Source of the DNA: Aquabacter sp. L1I39
Lineage (GTDB): Bacteria; Pseudomonadota; Alphaproteobacteria; Rhizobiales; Xanthobacteraceae
Length of the DNA stretch: 64,000 nt
Assembly (NCBI RefSeq): GCF_017742835.1
Contig: NZ_CP072392.1
Coordinates: 3,431,595-3,495,594, forward strand
Reading direction: 5' to 3'
Numbering within the stretch: position 1 is the first letter of the stretch; every line of letters begins with the position of its first letter. Positions 34,910-45,071 of this stretch are shown here, piece after piece. Below the pieces are notes generated by a model that did not search any database, had not been told where the DNA came from, and worked only from the letters and a program-made list of their open reading frames with translations. The translations under genes were made by a program, and so were the position numbers.

Positions 34910-35751
34910 CCCTCCATCGGGCGCCGCAGCCTGTAGAGCTGCACGTCCCTGTCCAGCCTCTGGAATGGCGCTGCCGCCGCAGAGAGCAGGTTCTCCTTCT
35001 GCCCTACGCACAGGAACCCGCCGCGCACCAGGCTTTCCGCGAACAGGCCGAGCGCTCGCGCCTGCAGGCGGTCGTTGAAATAGATCATGACGTTGCGGCA
35101 CAAGATGAGATGCGCCTCGCAGAACACGCCGTCGGTCGCCAGGTTGTGCTCCGCGAACGTCACGTTCTCGATGAGGGAGCTTTCCAGCTTCGCCAGATCG
35201 TAGCGGGCATGATAGTGCACGGACAGGCTCTCGCTTCCCCCGCTCTCCAGGTATCTCCGGCTGGCTTCCCGCATTTCGGCGGCGGGGTAGATGCCCTCCG
35301 CGGCGGCGCGCAGCGATGCTTTGGAGATGTCGGTGGCGAAGATGCGGCACCGCCCATAGAGCCCAGCCTCCTTCAAAAGGATAGCAAGGGAATAGACCTC
35401 CTCTCCTCGCGCGCATCCCGCCTGCCAAATGGTGACCTGCGGATAGGAGGCGAGGATCGGGAAGACCTGCGTCCGCAGGGTCCGGAACGTCTCCGGGTCG
35501 CGGAAGAGCTCCGACACCGGTACCGAGAGCGCGCCGATGACCTCGGCAATCCGCCCGGGGGCATGGAGAATTCGCGCCGTGAGGTCGGCGATATTGTCCG
35601 CTTCGAACCGGTCCACCAGATTATGGATCCGGCGGGAAAGCGAGGCTCTCCCATAGTCGCGGAAATCGTAGCCGAAGCGGCGCAGCATGGCCTCGATGAA
35701 GAGGTCGATCTCGATGGCTTCGAGATCGCTCCTGTCATGCTCGGCGTTCAT
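34906..35751 (-). CDS. CheR-type protein-glutamate methyltransferase
   Basis: A 281-residue CheR: an N-terminal helical domain (FIEAMLRRFGYDFRDYGRAS) and a SAM-binding domain (WQAGCARGEEVYSLA; IFATDIS; LILCRNVMIYF). It methylates receptor glutamates. The ATG at 35751 overlaps the hybrid kinase stop (ATGA); the longer open frame overlaps the kinase gene and is rejected. It is part of the four-gene signalling operon. Confidence 0.92.
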   Translation of the reverse strand: MNAEHDRSDLEAIEIDLFIEAMLRRFGYDFRDYGRASLSRRIHNLVDRFEADNIADLTARILHAPGRIAEVIGALSVPVSELFRDPETFRTLRTQVFPILASYPQVTIWQAGCARGEEVYSLAILLKEAGLYGRCRIFATDISKASLRAAAEGIYPAAEMREASRRYLESGGSESLSVHYHARYDLAKLESSLIENVTFAEHNLATDGVFCEAHLILCRNVMIYFNDRLQARALGLFAESLVRGGFLCVGQKENLLSAAAAPFQRLDRDVQLYRLRRPMEG

Positions 35752-38700
35752 GTGTGCGGGAGCCATGCGCGGATCATGGAAATGAGCCGCGGCACGTCGA
35801 TGGGCTTGGCCATATAGTCGTTGGCGCCGGCGGCGAGGCACTTCTCCCGGTCATCCTTCATCGCCTTGGCCGTGAGCGCGATGATGGGCAGGCGGGCCCA
35901 TGCTCCACCCCGGGCACGGATCTTCGCCATGGCCTCGTAGCCGTCCATGACCGGCATCATGATGTCCATGAGCACCATTTCGACGTCCGGATGGGCCTCC
36001 AGCTGCGCCAGCGCCTTGGCGCCGTCCTGGGCGAGCGTGACGGTCATACCCTTGCCCCGCAGCACCTTGGCGAGAGCGTAGATGTTGCGCATGTCGTCGT
36101 CGACTACGAGGACATGCCGCCCGGCAAGGTCGCCGTCGGGATGGTCCGGCAAAGTTCCCTTCTCGCCGCGCACGGAATGCAGGAAGAGGCTGACCTCGTC
36201 GAGCAGCCGCTCCGGCGAGAGCGCGCCCTTGATGACGATGCTGTCCGTGTAGTTGCGCAGGCGCAGGCTCTCCTCGCTGGTCACCTCCCGCCCGGAATAG
36301 ATGACGACGGGAACATGGTGGGAGCGGGCGGCGAGGTTCTCCAGCACGTCGAAGCCGGACATGCCGGGCAGTCCGAGGTCCAGCACCAGACAGTCAAACT
36401 CCGCCTCGTCCATGCGGGCGATGGCTTCCTCGCCGGAGCCGGTGGCGACCACCTCCACGCCGTCCCGCGACAGCAGCTTGATCACCGCCTTGCGGGCCGC
36501 CTCGTCGTCGTCCACCACCAGCACGCGTCGCTGCCGACCCGGAGCGAAATGGGCAAGGGCCGAAAGCGCCTCGACCAGTTGCTCGGAGCGCACCGGCTTG
36601 GTCAGAAAGCCGATCGCTCCCATCTGACGGCCGCGGGGCGCCTCCTCAAGGGCCGAGACGATGTGCACGGGAATGTGCCGGGTGGCAGGGTCCTGCTTAA
36701 GTTGCTCGATCACCGTCCAGCCATCCATGCCCGGCAGCATGATGTCGAGGAGGATGCCGGTGGGGCTGTGCGCGCGGGCAAGGGCGAGGCCGCTCTCGCC
36801 GTCGCCGGCGGCAAGCACCTGATAGCCGCTGCGCCGAACAATATTCACGAGGGTCCGGGCAAACACCTGGTCGTCCTCCACCACCAGGATCAGGGGCTTG
36901 CCCTTTTCCAGACGGTCCCGATCGTCCTCCACCGTGATGGTGGTGCGCGGGACGAGGCGCGGCGCGGGGGCGAGCCCCCGGTCCACCGGGGCTGGCGCCA
37001 CCGCCGACCGAGTGGCCTCGCCTTCACCAATCGAAATCGGAAGCCGCAACCGGAAGGTCGTGCCTTCGCCCATGGTCGACCGAACGGTCAGGGTGCCGCC
37101 CAGGAGGTGGGCGAGGCTGCGGGAGATGGCGAGGCCGAGGCCCGTGCCGCCATATTGCCGGCGGCTGCTCGCATCGACCTGCTCGAAGGCCTCGAAGATC
37201 GCATCCAGTTTGTTCCCCGGGATGCCGATGCCGGTGTCAGTGACCTCGATCGTCAGGGTCTTGCCGTCGTCCTCGGTGACAAAAGTCACTGTCACGGCGC
37301 CCTGATGGGTGAATTTGAAGGCATTGCCCAGGAGATTGTTGGTGATCTGTTCCAGCTTGCCTTCGTCGCTGATGAAGGTGGCCGGCAGCCCCGGGGCGCA
37401 TGTCACGGTGAAGTCGAGCCCCTTGTCCTGCGCCACATGGCGGAAGTTCCGTTCCATGCGCTGGGTGAAGGCGGCGACCGAGACGGGCTCGCGCATCACC
37501 TCCATCTTGCCAGCCTCCACCTTGGACAGGTCGAGGATCTCGTTGATCAGCCGCAGCAGGTTTGAGCCGCTGGAATGGATGATGCTCGCGGATTCCACCT
37601 GCTCCTCGTCAAGATTGCCAGAGCGGTTCTCGGCAAGATCCTGAGACAGGATGAGCATGGAGTTCAGCGGTGTCCGCAATTCGTGGGACATGTTGGCCAG
37701 GAACTGGGACTTGTACTGGTTGGCCCGCTCCAGGTCAGCGGCCTTGAGCTCGGTCTCCTGCTGGAGCGCTGAGAGCCGGTCCTTCTGCTCGGTGAGGGCG
37801 TCCGAATGGCGGCGCAGGTCGGCGTTGGACTTCTGCAATTCCTCTGCCTGCACCCGCAATTCCTCCTCGGAGGCGATCAGGCGCTGGGACTGCTGTTGCA
37901 ACTGATCATTGGTGGTGCGCAATTCCTCCTGCTGGACGCGCAGCTCCTCCTCCGCCACCTGGAGCTCCTGCGCCTGGCGCTGGCTCTGCTCCAACAGGTC
38001 CGAGGTGCGCAGGGCGCGCTGGAGATTATCCAGCGAAAGGCCCACCACATCCGCCGCATCATCCATGAGCCGCTGGCGCATGGCGTCGAAGGGCGCGAAG
38101 CTGGCCAGTTCCAGCACGGCCAGCAGCCGGCCCTGGGACAGGATCGGCATCACCAGGACGCAGCGCGGGCTCGCTTCGCCGGTGCCAGAATGGATGCGGA
38201 TATAGTCGTCCGGCACCGGGCTGAGCAGGATTGGCTTGCGCTCCAGGGCGCACTGTCCCACCAGGCCCTCGCCCAGGCGGTAGCTGGGGGTCATGTGGCG
38301 GCGTTCGCGGAAGCCGTAGCTGCCAGAGAGGGAGAGCTCCTCGCGCTTCGCGTCAAAGCCGAAAAAGACGCCCACTCCGGCATTTAGGCGAGGGGCGAGA
38401 TCGGTCAGCAGCGTGTTGGCAAAATCTCTGAGGTCGGTGCATTGCTGGATCTTGGCGGAAAGCTCGCCGACGCCGGATTTCACCCAGTCGCTCTCATAGG
38501 TGGCCAGGGACATGGCTTTGAACACGTCCAAGGCCCGGCTGATGGTACCGACCTCGTCGCGCCGCTCTCCAAAGGGGATGTCGATGGAATGGTCGTGCTG
38601 CGCCAGCCGCTCCATGAGTTCCGACAATTGCCGCAATGGCCGCGCGATGAAGCGCGCCGAGAGAAAAAAGGCGCCCACGCCGGCTGCCACCGTCACCGCA

Positions 38701-39332
38701 ACGGCCAGCAGGTTGAGAAAGCGCAGGTTCGTCTCACGGTCCTGAAGGAGATCCCGTGTGTCGTCCAACCTTTCGTTCACGGCCTTGATGAGCGCGTCGA
38801 GGCCACTGGCAATCCTGCGGCTGCCCCCCTCCAGTGCCTCCGCCGCCAGGAAGTCGGCCATGCGGGCGTCGCGCTCGGCCGTGGTTGCGGTTCCGCTGCG
38901 CAGATCGCGGGCCAACTGGACCATGGGCAACCCGCTGGTGCGGGACCATTGGTCGTTCAGGCCTGATGCGCTCTGGACCATGCCGCGCAGCTTCGGCGCG
39001 TCATCCACCAGCTCGATGAGAGCCTGGAACTCCCGGCTGACACCCGCATTGGCATCCTCATAGGCGGTCTCGGAGGCCGTGTCGGTGTCGTAGACGAGGC
39101 GGACGAGGGCGATCTGCCGGCGGCTCAGGGAGCGGGCGGTGATGTTTGCCTGGTTGATGATCTGCGCCAGGTCATCCGCCTCGCGTTGCGCTTGCGTGGC
39201 GCTCCGGACGGCGAGGGTGTCCACCGCGAGGATGGCCATCATTAGCGCGATCAGGATGGAAATGACGGCAGCGAGCTTCCATTGAATGGGAAGATGGGAG
39301 AGCAGGAAGCCGTCCGACCGTGTCTTGCCCAT
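35748..39332 (-). CDS. Membrane hybrid histidine kinase with three receiver domains
   Basis: A 1194-residue kinase. Two membrane segments (about 18-42 and 206-229) bracket a helical periplasmic sensor; then HAMP (about 230-285), GAF (about 300-440), a long Gln/Glu-rich coiled coil (445-540), HisKA with His550 in FLANMSHELRTPLN, HATPase with DTGIGIP and GTGLGLAIS, and three receivers with Asp863 (LLDIMLPGMDG), Asp985 (LVLDLGLPG) and Asp1123 (LMDIMMPVMDG). The start MGKTRSDG follows GGAGAG; the longer frame is non-coding. It heads an operon with CheR, CheB and a receiver-GGDEF protein. Stimulus unknown. Confidence 0.93.
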   Translation of the reverse strand: MGKTRSDGFLLSHLPIQWKLAAVISILIALMMAILAVDTLAVRSATQAQREADDLAQIINQANITARSLSRRQIALVRLVYDTDTASETAYEDANAGVSREFQALIELVDDAPKLRGMVQSASGLNDQWSRTSGLPMVQLARDLRSGTATTAERDARMADFLAAEALEGGSRRIASGLDALIKAVNERLDDTRDLLQDRETNLRFLNLLAVAVTVAAGVGAFFLSARFIARPLRQLSELMERLAQHDHSIDIPFGERRDEVGTISRALDVFKAMSLATYESDWVKSGVGELSAKIQQCTDLRDFANTLLTDLAPRLNAGVGVFFGFDAKREELSLSGSYGFRERRHMTPSYRLGEGLVGQCALERKPILLSPVPDDYIRIHSGTGEASPRCVLVMPILSQGRLLAVLELASFAPFDAMRQRLMDDAADVVGLSLDNLQRALRTSDLLEQSQRQAQELQVAEEELRVQQEELRTTNDQLQQQSQRLIASEEELRVQAEELQKSNADLRRHSDALTEQKDRLSALQQETELKAADLERANQYKSQFLANMSHELRTPLNSMLILSQDLAENRSGNLDEEQVESASIIHSSGSNLLRLINEILDLSKVEAGKMEVMREPVSVAAFTQRMERNFRHVAQDKGLDFTVTCAPGLPATFISDEGKLEQITNNLLGNAFKFTHQGAVTVTFVTEDDGKTLTIEVTDTGIGIPGNKLDAIFEAFEQVDASSRRQYGGTGLGLAISRSLAHLLGGTLTVRSTMGEGTTFRLRLPISIGEGEATRSAVAPAPVDRGLAPAPRLVPRTTITVEDDRDRLEKGKPLILVVEDDQVFARTLVNIVRRSGYQVLAAGDGESGLALARAHSPTGILLDIMLPGMDGWTVIEQLKQDPATRHIPVHIVSALEEAPRGRQMGAIGFLTKPVRSEQLVEALSALAHFAPGRQRRVLVVDDDEAARKAVIKLLSRDGVEVVATGSGEEAIARMDEAEFDCLVLDLGLPGMSGFDVLENLAARSHHVPVVIYSGREVTSEESLRLRNYTDSIVIKGALSPERLLDEVSLFLHSVRGEKGTLPDHPDGDLAGRHVLVVDDDMRNIYALAKVLRGKGMTVTLAQDGAKALAQLEAHPDVEMVLMDIMMPVMDGYEAMAKIRARGGAWARLPIIALTAKAMKDDREKCLAAGANDYMAKPIDVPRLISMIRAWLPHT

Positions 39333-39633
39333 GCCACTCTCCGTGATCCTTTGCACCCGCGTCAGGTCTCCATCGGTGGACGGAGCATGCGGTCGCACCC
39401 TTGTGGGGCCGAGGGAAATTACCTTGCGATGGTATGTCTCAGGAAAGAGTTGAGGAAGCGTCAGCAACGGTTCCGGCTGGCGCCGCCTCCCGCATCGCAT
39501 TTGGCCGATCGAGGAGGTACTGGGTCGCTACCAAGAGGGGCGGGCGAGGGATAATCTGCAATCAATCGAGGTCCCGCCCCACGGCGGGGCTGGTATGGGC
39601 CGTAAGGGGTGGGAGCGGGGATTGGCCGGCAAT
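39333..39633. other. Divergent intergenic region, nothing certain
   Basis: About 300 bases between the divergent hybrid kinase and LysR genes. It must hold promoters for both, but I see no convincing palindrome, RNA or small gene. The open frames here are chance. Confidence 0.5.
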
Positions 39634-40536
39634 ATGCGACTGACGGTGCCCTTGAATGCACTGCGCGCCTTCGAGGCGGCCGCCCGGCATCTGTCCATCA
39701 AGGAGGCGGCGGCGGAGATCGGGGTGACGCCATCCGCCGTCAGCCACCAGTTGCGGATCCTCGAGGATATGCTCGGGGTGGAACTGATGCGGCGCACGGG
39801 GCCCCGGCTCGAACTGACCGAGGCGGGGCGGGCGCTGTCGCCGGACCTCACCGCAGGCTTTTCGCGCATCGTCTCCGCTGTGGGGGGGCTGACCGCCGAG
39901 CGGCGTGTCGGCCCCCTCCGGCTGTCCATGCTGCCGACCTTTGCCGTGCACTGGCTATCCCCGCGCCTTGCCGCCTATCCGTTCGCGCGCACCGGCTTCG
40001 AGCTGCTCATCACCACCTCGCAGGCGGTGGTGGACCTGAATGCCGGGGTCGCGGATGCGGCCGTCCGCCATGGGGCCGGGACATGGCCGGGCGTCGTCAG
40101 CGATCTCCTGTTCGAGGAAACTGTCGGTCTGCTGGGGCGGCCGCAACTGCGCGGGGGCAACAACGACCTGCGTTCAGTCATCGGGCGTTCCAACCTGTTC
40201 CTTTCGGAGCATCGTCGCGCGCATTTCGAGCAGTGGAATGCGACGTTGCCGGGTGGCCCCGTGTCACCGGCCGCCATCACCATGGTCGATTCCGTGGGCC
40301 TCGGCCTTCAGGCTGCCATTGATGGGGCAGGTGTGACCCTGGCGGGGGCGGAAATTGTGGAGTGCGATCTCGCCACCGGGCGGCTCGCCTTGCTGTTCGA
40401 CCACCGCATTGCCGCGGGCGCCGGCTACTATCTCGTCTACCCGGAGGCTCTGGCCCGGGATCGGCGGGTGCGCAACCTGCGGGCCTGGCTGCTGGCACAG
40501 GTGGAGCGGGCAGGCGATCCCTGCGCCTGTCATTGA
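39634..40536 (+). CDS. LysR family transcriptional regulator (GcvA-like)
   Basis: A 300-residue LysR regulator of the GcvA/AmpR-like group: PLNALRAFEAAARHLSIKEA then the recognition region GVTPSAVSHQLRILE, LELTEAG, and an effector domain. The ATG at 39634 fits the family N-terminus (MRLTVPLNALRAFE); a 13-residue upstream extension to 39595 is possible but unlike the family. It is convergent with a thioredoxin-fold isomerase gene that stops 13 bases away. Target unknown. Confidence 0.88.
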   Translation: MRLTVPLNALRAFEAAARHLSIKEAAAEIGVTPSAVSHQLRILEDMLGVELMRRTGPRLELTEAGRALSPDLTAGFSRIVSAVGGLTAERRVGPLRLSMLPTFAVHWLSPRLAAYPFARTGFELLITTSQAVVDLNAGVADAAVRHGAGTWPGVVSDLLFEETVGLLGRPQLRGGNNDLRSVIGRSNLFLSEHRRAHFEQWNATLPGGPVSPAAITMVDSVGLGLQAAIDGAGVTLAGAEIVECDLATGRLALLFDHRIAAGAGYYLVYPEALARDRRVRNLRAWLLAQVERAGDPCACH

Positions 40537-40549
40537 GGAAAGGGACGGG

Positions 40550-41161
40550 TCACCATCCCCCGGTTCGGATCCATTCCTCCATCATGGGCAGGCGGTCCCA
40601 CCCCCAGAAGGGCTCGCCATCGACGAAGAAGAAGGGCGAGCCGAACACGCCGCTCGCCACCGCCTCCTCGGAGAACAGCCGGACCTTGTCCTTGATGCGC
40701 GGCTCGATTGCCGCCTCGGCCAATGCCGCGCCTGCGAGGCCAAGCCCGTCGGCAACACGGACAACATGCTCCATGTTGCCGCTGTCGATGCCTTGCGTGA
40801 AATAGGCCTTGAAGACCGCCTTCGCGAAGGTCCGAGCCACGGCGGCATCACGCTCTTCCAGAACGTAGAATACCCGCGTCGCGGCCAGGGCGACAGACGG
40901 GTGATGGGCAGGCAATTGGAAGTCCACGCCGGTCTTGCGCGCGATGCGCGCCCAATCCCTCCAGGCATAGTCCTTCTTCATCGGCGTGGAGGAGAGCCCC
41001 CGCACTCCCGTCACCTTGAACGCGGTACCGAGCAGGAATGGCCGCCATTGCACAGGGCGTCCGATGCGGGCCTCAAAGGCCTCCATCTCGAGCGCGGCAA
41101 AATAGGCATAGCCGGATGCGAAATCGAACCAGAAGGGGATGGGGGCGACGGATTGGGGCAT
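40550..41161 (-). CDS. DsbA-like 2-hydroxychromene-2-carboxylate isomerase family protein
   Basis: A 203-residue GST-kappa/HCCA-isomerase type protein: IPFWFDFASGYAYFA (family FDFxSPYAY), RPFLLGTAFK, FGSPFFFVDGEPFWGWDRL at the C-terminus. Members isomerise hydroxychromene-carboxylates in naphthalene degradation using glutathione, but many have other roles. The usual CPYC is absent, as expected for this group. GAGGA precedes the ATG. Function by family only. Confidence 0.85.
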   Translation of the reverse strand: MPQSVAPIPFWFDFASGYAYFAALEMEAFEARIGRPVQWRPFLLGTAFKVTGVRGLSSTPMKKDYAWRDWARIARKTGVDFQLPAHHPSVALAATRVFYVLEERDAAVARTFAKAVFKAYFTQGIDSGNMEHVVRVADGLGLAGAALAEAAIEPRIKDKVRLFSEEAVASGVFGSPFFFVDGEPFWGWDRLPMMEEWIRTGGW

Positions 41162-41447
41162 CGGTGTCCTCGGATGGACGCGGCAGGGACAGTCTAGGGG
41201 GGCAGCCGCACCGGGGTGCCGCATCTGTTGTCCGGATGGGCGCCACCGCCCTGCAGGGACGCAACACATGGCGCGGAACCTGTTCTGGCATAAGGGCATG
41301 GCAGGCCTGGCGCAATTGAGAAAGCCTCAGCCGGCCGGGAGAGATGCTCATTCGACAGGAGCCTTCGTGCGCGGGAGGCTTTCGGCGATCCGAGCAATGG
41401 TGGCCCACATGCGCGTGATGGAAGGACATGGAGAACGCGGTTCGGCA

Positions 41448-42401
41448 ATGGGCCGCCCGTTCCGCATCCGCACGCCCGACCGGATGACCATCGGTGGCTT
41501 TGTCTGGCGTCATCCTGCCGCCCGGGCGCAGCGCCCGGTGGTGGTGATTGCCGCGGCAACCGCGGTTCGCTGCCGTTACTATGCACGCTTCGCTGACCAT
41601 CTGCATGCCAATGGCAGCGACGTGGTCACATTCGACTACCGGGGGATCGGAGAATCCCGCCCGGCCTCCTTGAGGGGAATGAAGGGGGATTGGGTGGACT
41701 GGGGCGAAAAGGACCTGGAGGCGGTCCTCCAGCATGTCCTGCAGGTCTTTCCCGGACAGCCGGTGGATGTGGTGGCTCATTCCATCGGCGGCTTTGCCAT
41801 CGGCACCGCCCCGTCCGCGCGGCACGTGCGGCGGATCTTCACCGTCGGAGCCCAATATGCCTATTGGCGGGACTACGGCGCGGAGCAGCGGATGCGCATG
41901 GTGCTGAAATGGCACGTGGTGATGCCGGCAGTGACGCGTCTTTTCGGCTATTTCCCTGCAAAGCGGCTCGGCTGGATGGAGGACACCCCGGCCGGCGTCG
42001 TGCGGGACTGGAGCCGCATGTCGGCGCGATTCGAGGATACGGTCCGGCAAAACGTCTTCATCGGCGGCGAGCGGGAATCCGAGATGATCCGCCAGCGCTT
42101 CTCAAGGGTCCAGGCGCCGATTCTGGCCGTGGGCCTTCAGGATGACCCCCACGGCACGCAGCCGGCTCTCGACCGGCTTCTGGACTACTTCACCGCCAGT
42201 TGTCGGCTGCATCTGCGCATTGATCCGGTGGAGATCGGACAGGAGAAGATCGGGCACTTCGCCTTCTTTCACGATCGTTTCAAGGACAGCCTGTGGCCCA
42301 CGGCTCTCCACTGGCTGCGGACCGGAACGCTGCTGCCGGACGGGCCAGGCCGCATCGTCCGCCGTTCCGCGCCGTGCCGGCCGCAACCCGTAGCCTGGTG
42401 A
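41448..42401 (+). CDS. Alpha/beta hydrolase
   Basis: A roughly 317-residue alpha/beta-hydrolase fold protein similar to the COG4757 group. VVVIAAATAVRCRYYARFADHL is followed by FDYRGIGES, then the nucleophile elbow VVAHSIGGFAIG (Ser in HSIGG). A late Asp (QDDPHGT) and His (GHFAFF) may complete the triad. The start is uncertain: ATG at 41397, 41409, 41418 and 41448 are all in frame; the last fits the conserved core and no start has a good ribosome site. Substrate unknown. Confidence 0.8.
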   Translation: MGRPFRIRTPDRMTIGGFVWRHPAARAQRPVVVIAAATAVRCRYYARFADHLHANGSDVVTFDYRGIGESRPASLRGMKGDWVDWGEKDLEAVLQHVLQVFPGQPVDVVAHSIGGFAIGTAPSARHVRRIFTVGAQYAYWRDYGAEQRMRMVLKWHVVMPAVTRLFGYFPAKRLGWMEDTPAGVVRDWSRMSARFEDTVRQNVFIGGERESEMIRQRFSRVQAPILAVGLQDDPHGTQPALDRLLDYFTASCRLHLRIDPVEIGQEKIGHFAFFHDRFKDSLWPTALHWLRTGTLLPDGPGRIVRRSAPCRPQPVAW

Positions 42402-42437
42402 GCGCGGTGGCTGGCGAGAATGTTGCGTGAGCTGTCC

Positions 42438-45071
42438 TTACGCCACCGGTTGCCAGGGTTCCATGCGCAAAAGGGTGCCGCCGAGCTTGGCAAAGGCGCG
42501 CTGGCGGCAGGTGAAGACGATCACCTGCTGGTTGTTGGCCTGGTCGTGCAAGGCATCGAACATGCGTTCGATCCTGGCATCATCCGAATAGACCAGCGCG
42601 TCGTCGAGAATGACAGGCACAGCCTCCCCGCCATGGGACAGAAGCCGTGCGAAGGCGAGCCTGGTGAGAATGGCGAGCTGCTCGCGCATGCCTCCGCTCA
42701 GCACGTCGACCTTTTCGTCGAAGCCCTCCCGCCGCATGGAGCGCGGCAGCAGCGTGTTCTCGTCGAAGATGACGGTGGCATCGTCGAACAGCAGCCCCAG
42801 CAGGGGGCGCAATTCCCGTAACAGCGGAGCGAAATAATGGTCCCGCGCCGTGGTGCGTGCCTCTTCAAGGGCCGTGCGCAGCCGCGTCAGCACGGCGACT
42901 TCGCGGGCGAAGGCAGCCACCTTTCGCTCGGCCCCAGCAAGCTGTTCGCGAGTTTCTTCGAGTGCCTCCTCGACCGCGCCTTCCGACCGGGTCTGAATGC
43001 GCCCGTCGAGGGCGGCCGCCTGTTCCCGGGTCCGGTTGATCTCATCGCGGGCCGCAGCGGCGACCGAGCGCAGGCGGGTGTGTCGCGCTTCCAGAGCCGC
43101 CACATCGGGCGCGTCCCGGGATAGGTCTGCAATCCGGGTGTTCGCGGCCTCTAACGCCTGATTGGCCGCGGTGACCTCCGCTGCGAGGCGGTCCTCCCGC
43201 AGGACGCGCTCGGCTTCCGGGCCAAGGCTTTCGGACAGGCTCTCAAGGCTGGAGGACAACGTCGCGGCTCGCCGCACCGCCTCCACCACCGCCTCACCCG
43301 CCACATCCTGGCGCGCCTGCGCGGCGCGCGCCTCTTCCCGGCCCTTGCGGACCTCCGTCTCCAAAATCAGAAGGCGGGCCCGCACGCGCTCGGGGTCGTC
43401 CGTCAGCTCTGAAGCGCCGTGAGCCTTGGACTCCAACTGTGCGATCTGCTCGCGCAGAGCGGCAAATCCCTGCGGAGCGAGCAAGGCGAGCCGCTGGCGG
43501 GCGAGCTTCACATCTGCCTCCAGTTCGCGGCACTTGGCCTCGCGGCAGCGCGCGGCGGTCAGATCTTCCACCCCCAGTTCCGCCAGAAGCGCCCGGCGGC
43601 GGGCCTCTGCCTTCCGGTTCTCCTCGGCGCTCTCGGCGAGCGGGGGAAAGGACACTGTGAGGGTGCCCACCCCTTCGATCTCGATGCGCGTGGAGCCCAC
43701 CAGGGGCCGCTCCTCGTGCTGGCCCAGAGAGACGCCGCCGATCCGAACGGCGCCATCGGCAGTGGCGAGATAGTCCATTCTCAGGAGGGGCGCGCGCGCC
43801 GTGGCGGCCGCCCTGAGGCCCACCAGGAGCGTCTCCAGCTTTTCAAGCTCGGCAAGCTGGCCCGCGGGAAGAGCCACGCTTTTCAGCGCCGCCTCTGCCC
43901 CCTCCAACTCCGCCCGCGCCGATTCCGCCTGGCGGAGTGCCGCATGGGCGCTGGCCAAGGCCTGGCGCGCCGCCTGGGCGGCGGCCGCACGCTCCAGAGC
44001 GGCCAGGAGGTCGCGCTGCGTCCGCTCCTGGGCTTCGGCTGCTGCAAGACGTGCTGCCCCGTGGTTGGCGTCCTCCACGGCCTGTCTCTGCCGCTCTCGC
44101 GCCTGATCCCGCAGATCGGCGGCCTGCGCCGCCTCGCGGCTCACCTGGGCGTGCCGAGTGAGGGTGTCACGGAAGCGGGCGAGGGCGCCCAGTGCCCCTT
44201 GCCGGCGGCTCTCGGCGGCCTCCGCCTCCATGCGGGCCGCCCGGAGTGCGTCTGCGCGGGCTTGCGCTTCGGCAAGGGCCGCTGCTGCGAGGGTCACGGC
44301 CTCTTCCCGTTCACGCACCAGGTCCGGGCTGTCGATCTCGGCGAGCCGGGCGCGCAAGGCGCGGCGGCGGTCGAGCGCGTCGCGCAGATCCGCCACTTCG
44401 GCAGCCTGATGCCGCTCCTGCTCGGCGAGGCGGTCTCTTGTCTTCAGCGCCCCGTCATAGGGGCTATTCGCCTTGGGCCGTCCCGTGCTTGCCGTGACGA
44501 GGCGTGAGAGTTCGGTGTCGCACGCCGCCAGCGCCAGGGTCATGCGGCGCCCGCCGGTGAGGGTTTCCACTTCGCCCTGCACGGAGGTGAGCACCGTCTC
44601 CCGCGCCCGCCGCTCCGTCTCCTCCTCCGACTTGACGCGCCGCTCGAGGCCAGTCGTCCCCTGGCGCACCCAGAGCAGCCCTGCAGGACCGCCGGCTCCA
44701 TCATGGATGAGGCCGGCGATGAAGCGTTCCGCCTCGTCCGCCTGGGCGAGAAGGCGGCCACTGTCGCGCTCGTGCACTTGCGCGCGTTTCCCGGCGAGGA
44801 ACTGCTTGCTCAGCCGAAAGGCGCCCGTGCGGGTGACGATGTCCGCTTCCACGAGCGGGCCGCCGCCACTATGGGGCCGCAGCGCCTGGACCGTGGAAGA
44901 TGCGCTGGTGTGGGTCTGGAAGAAGAGGGCATGCAGGGCGTCGAAACAAGTGGACTTGCCCTGTTCATTGGCGGCGCAGAGGACGTTGACGCCATCGCCG
45001 ATCCCTTCGATGCGCACGCCGGTATTGGCGAAGCGGCGCACATTGTGCAGGCGGAGCGCGGTGAGCTTCAT
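42438..45071 (-). CDS. SbcC/YhaN-like DNA-repair ATPase
   Basis: An 877-residue Rad50/SbcC-type ATPase. N-terminal Walker A is NEQGKST (residues about 35-41), followed by long Glu/Ala/Arg-rich coiled coils from about 180 to 720, with C-terminal signature DVLSGGMREQLAI and Walker B VILDDALVYSDD. No CxxC hook is visible mid-coil, as in the YhaN group. Its ATG overlaps the phosphoesterase stop (ATGA), so the two form an SbcCD-like nuclease complex acting on DNA ends. Base composition matches the neighbourhood, unlike the 11.5-kb SMC-like protein. Confidence 0.9.
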   Translation of the reverse strand: MKLTALRLHNVRRFANTGVRIEGIGDGVNVLCAANEQGKSTCFDALHALFFQTHTSASSTVQALRPHSGGGPLVEADIVTRTGAFRLSKQFLAGKRAQVHERDSGRLLAQADEAERFIAGLIHDGAGGPAGLLWVRQGTTGLERRVKSEEETERRARETVLTSVQGEVETLTGGRRMTLALAACDTELSRLVTASTGRPKANSPYDGALKTRDRLAEQERHQAAEVADLRDALDRRRALRARLAEIDSPDLVREREEAVTLAAAALAEAQARADALRAARMEAEAAESRRQGALGALARFRDTLTRHAQVSREAAQAADLRDQARERQRQAVEDANHGAARLAAAEAQERTQRDLLAALERAAAAQAARQALASAHAALRQAESARAELEGAEAALKSVALPAGQLAELEKLETLLVGLRAAATARAPLLRMDYLATADGAVRIGGVSLGQHEERPLVGSTRIEIEGVGTLTVSFPPLAESAEENRKAEARRRALLAELGVEDLTAARCREAKCRELEADVKLARQRLALLAPQGFAALREQIAQLESKAHGASELTDDPERVRARLLILETEVRKGREEARAAQARQDVAGEAVVEAVRRAATLSSSLESLSESLGPEAERVLREDRLAAEVTAANQALEAANTRIADLSRDAPDVAALEARHTRLRSVAAAARDEINRTREQAAALDGRIQTRSEGAVEEALEETREQLAGAERKVAAFAREVAVLTRLRTALEEARTTARDHYFAPLLRELRPLLGLLFDDATVIFDENTLLPRSMRREGFDEKVDVLSGGMREQLAILTRLAFARLLSHGGEAVPVILDDALVYSDDARIERMFDALHDQANNQQVIVFTCRQRAFAKLGGTLLRMEPWQPVA

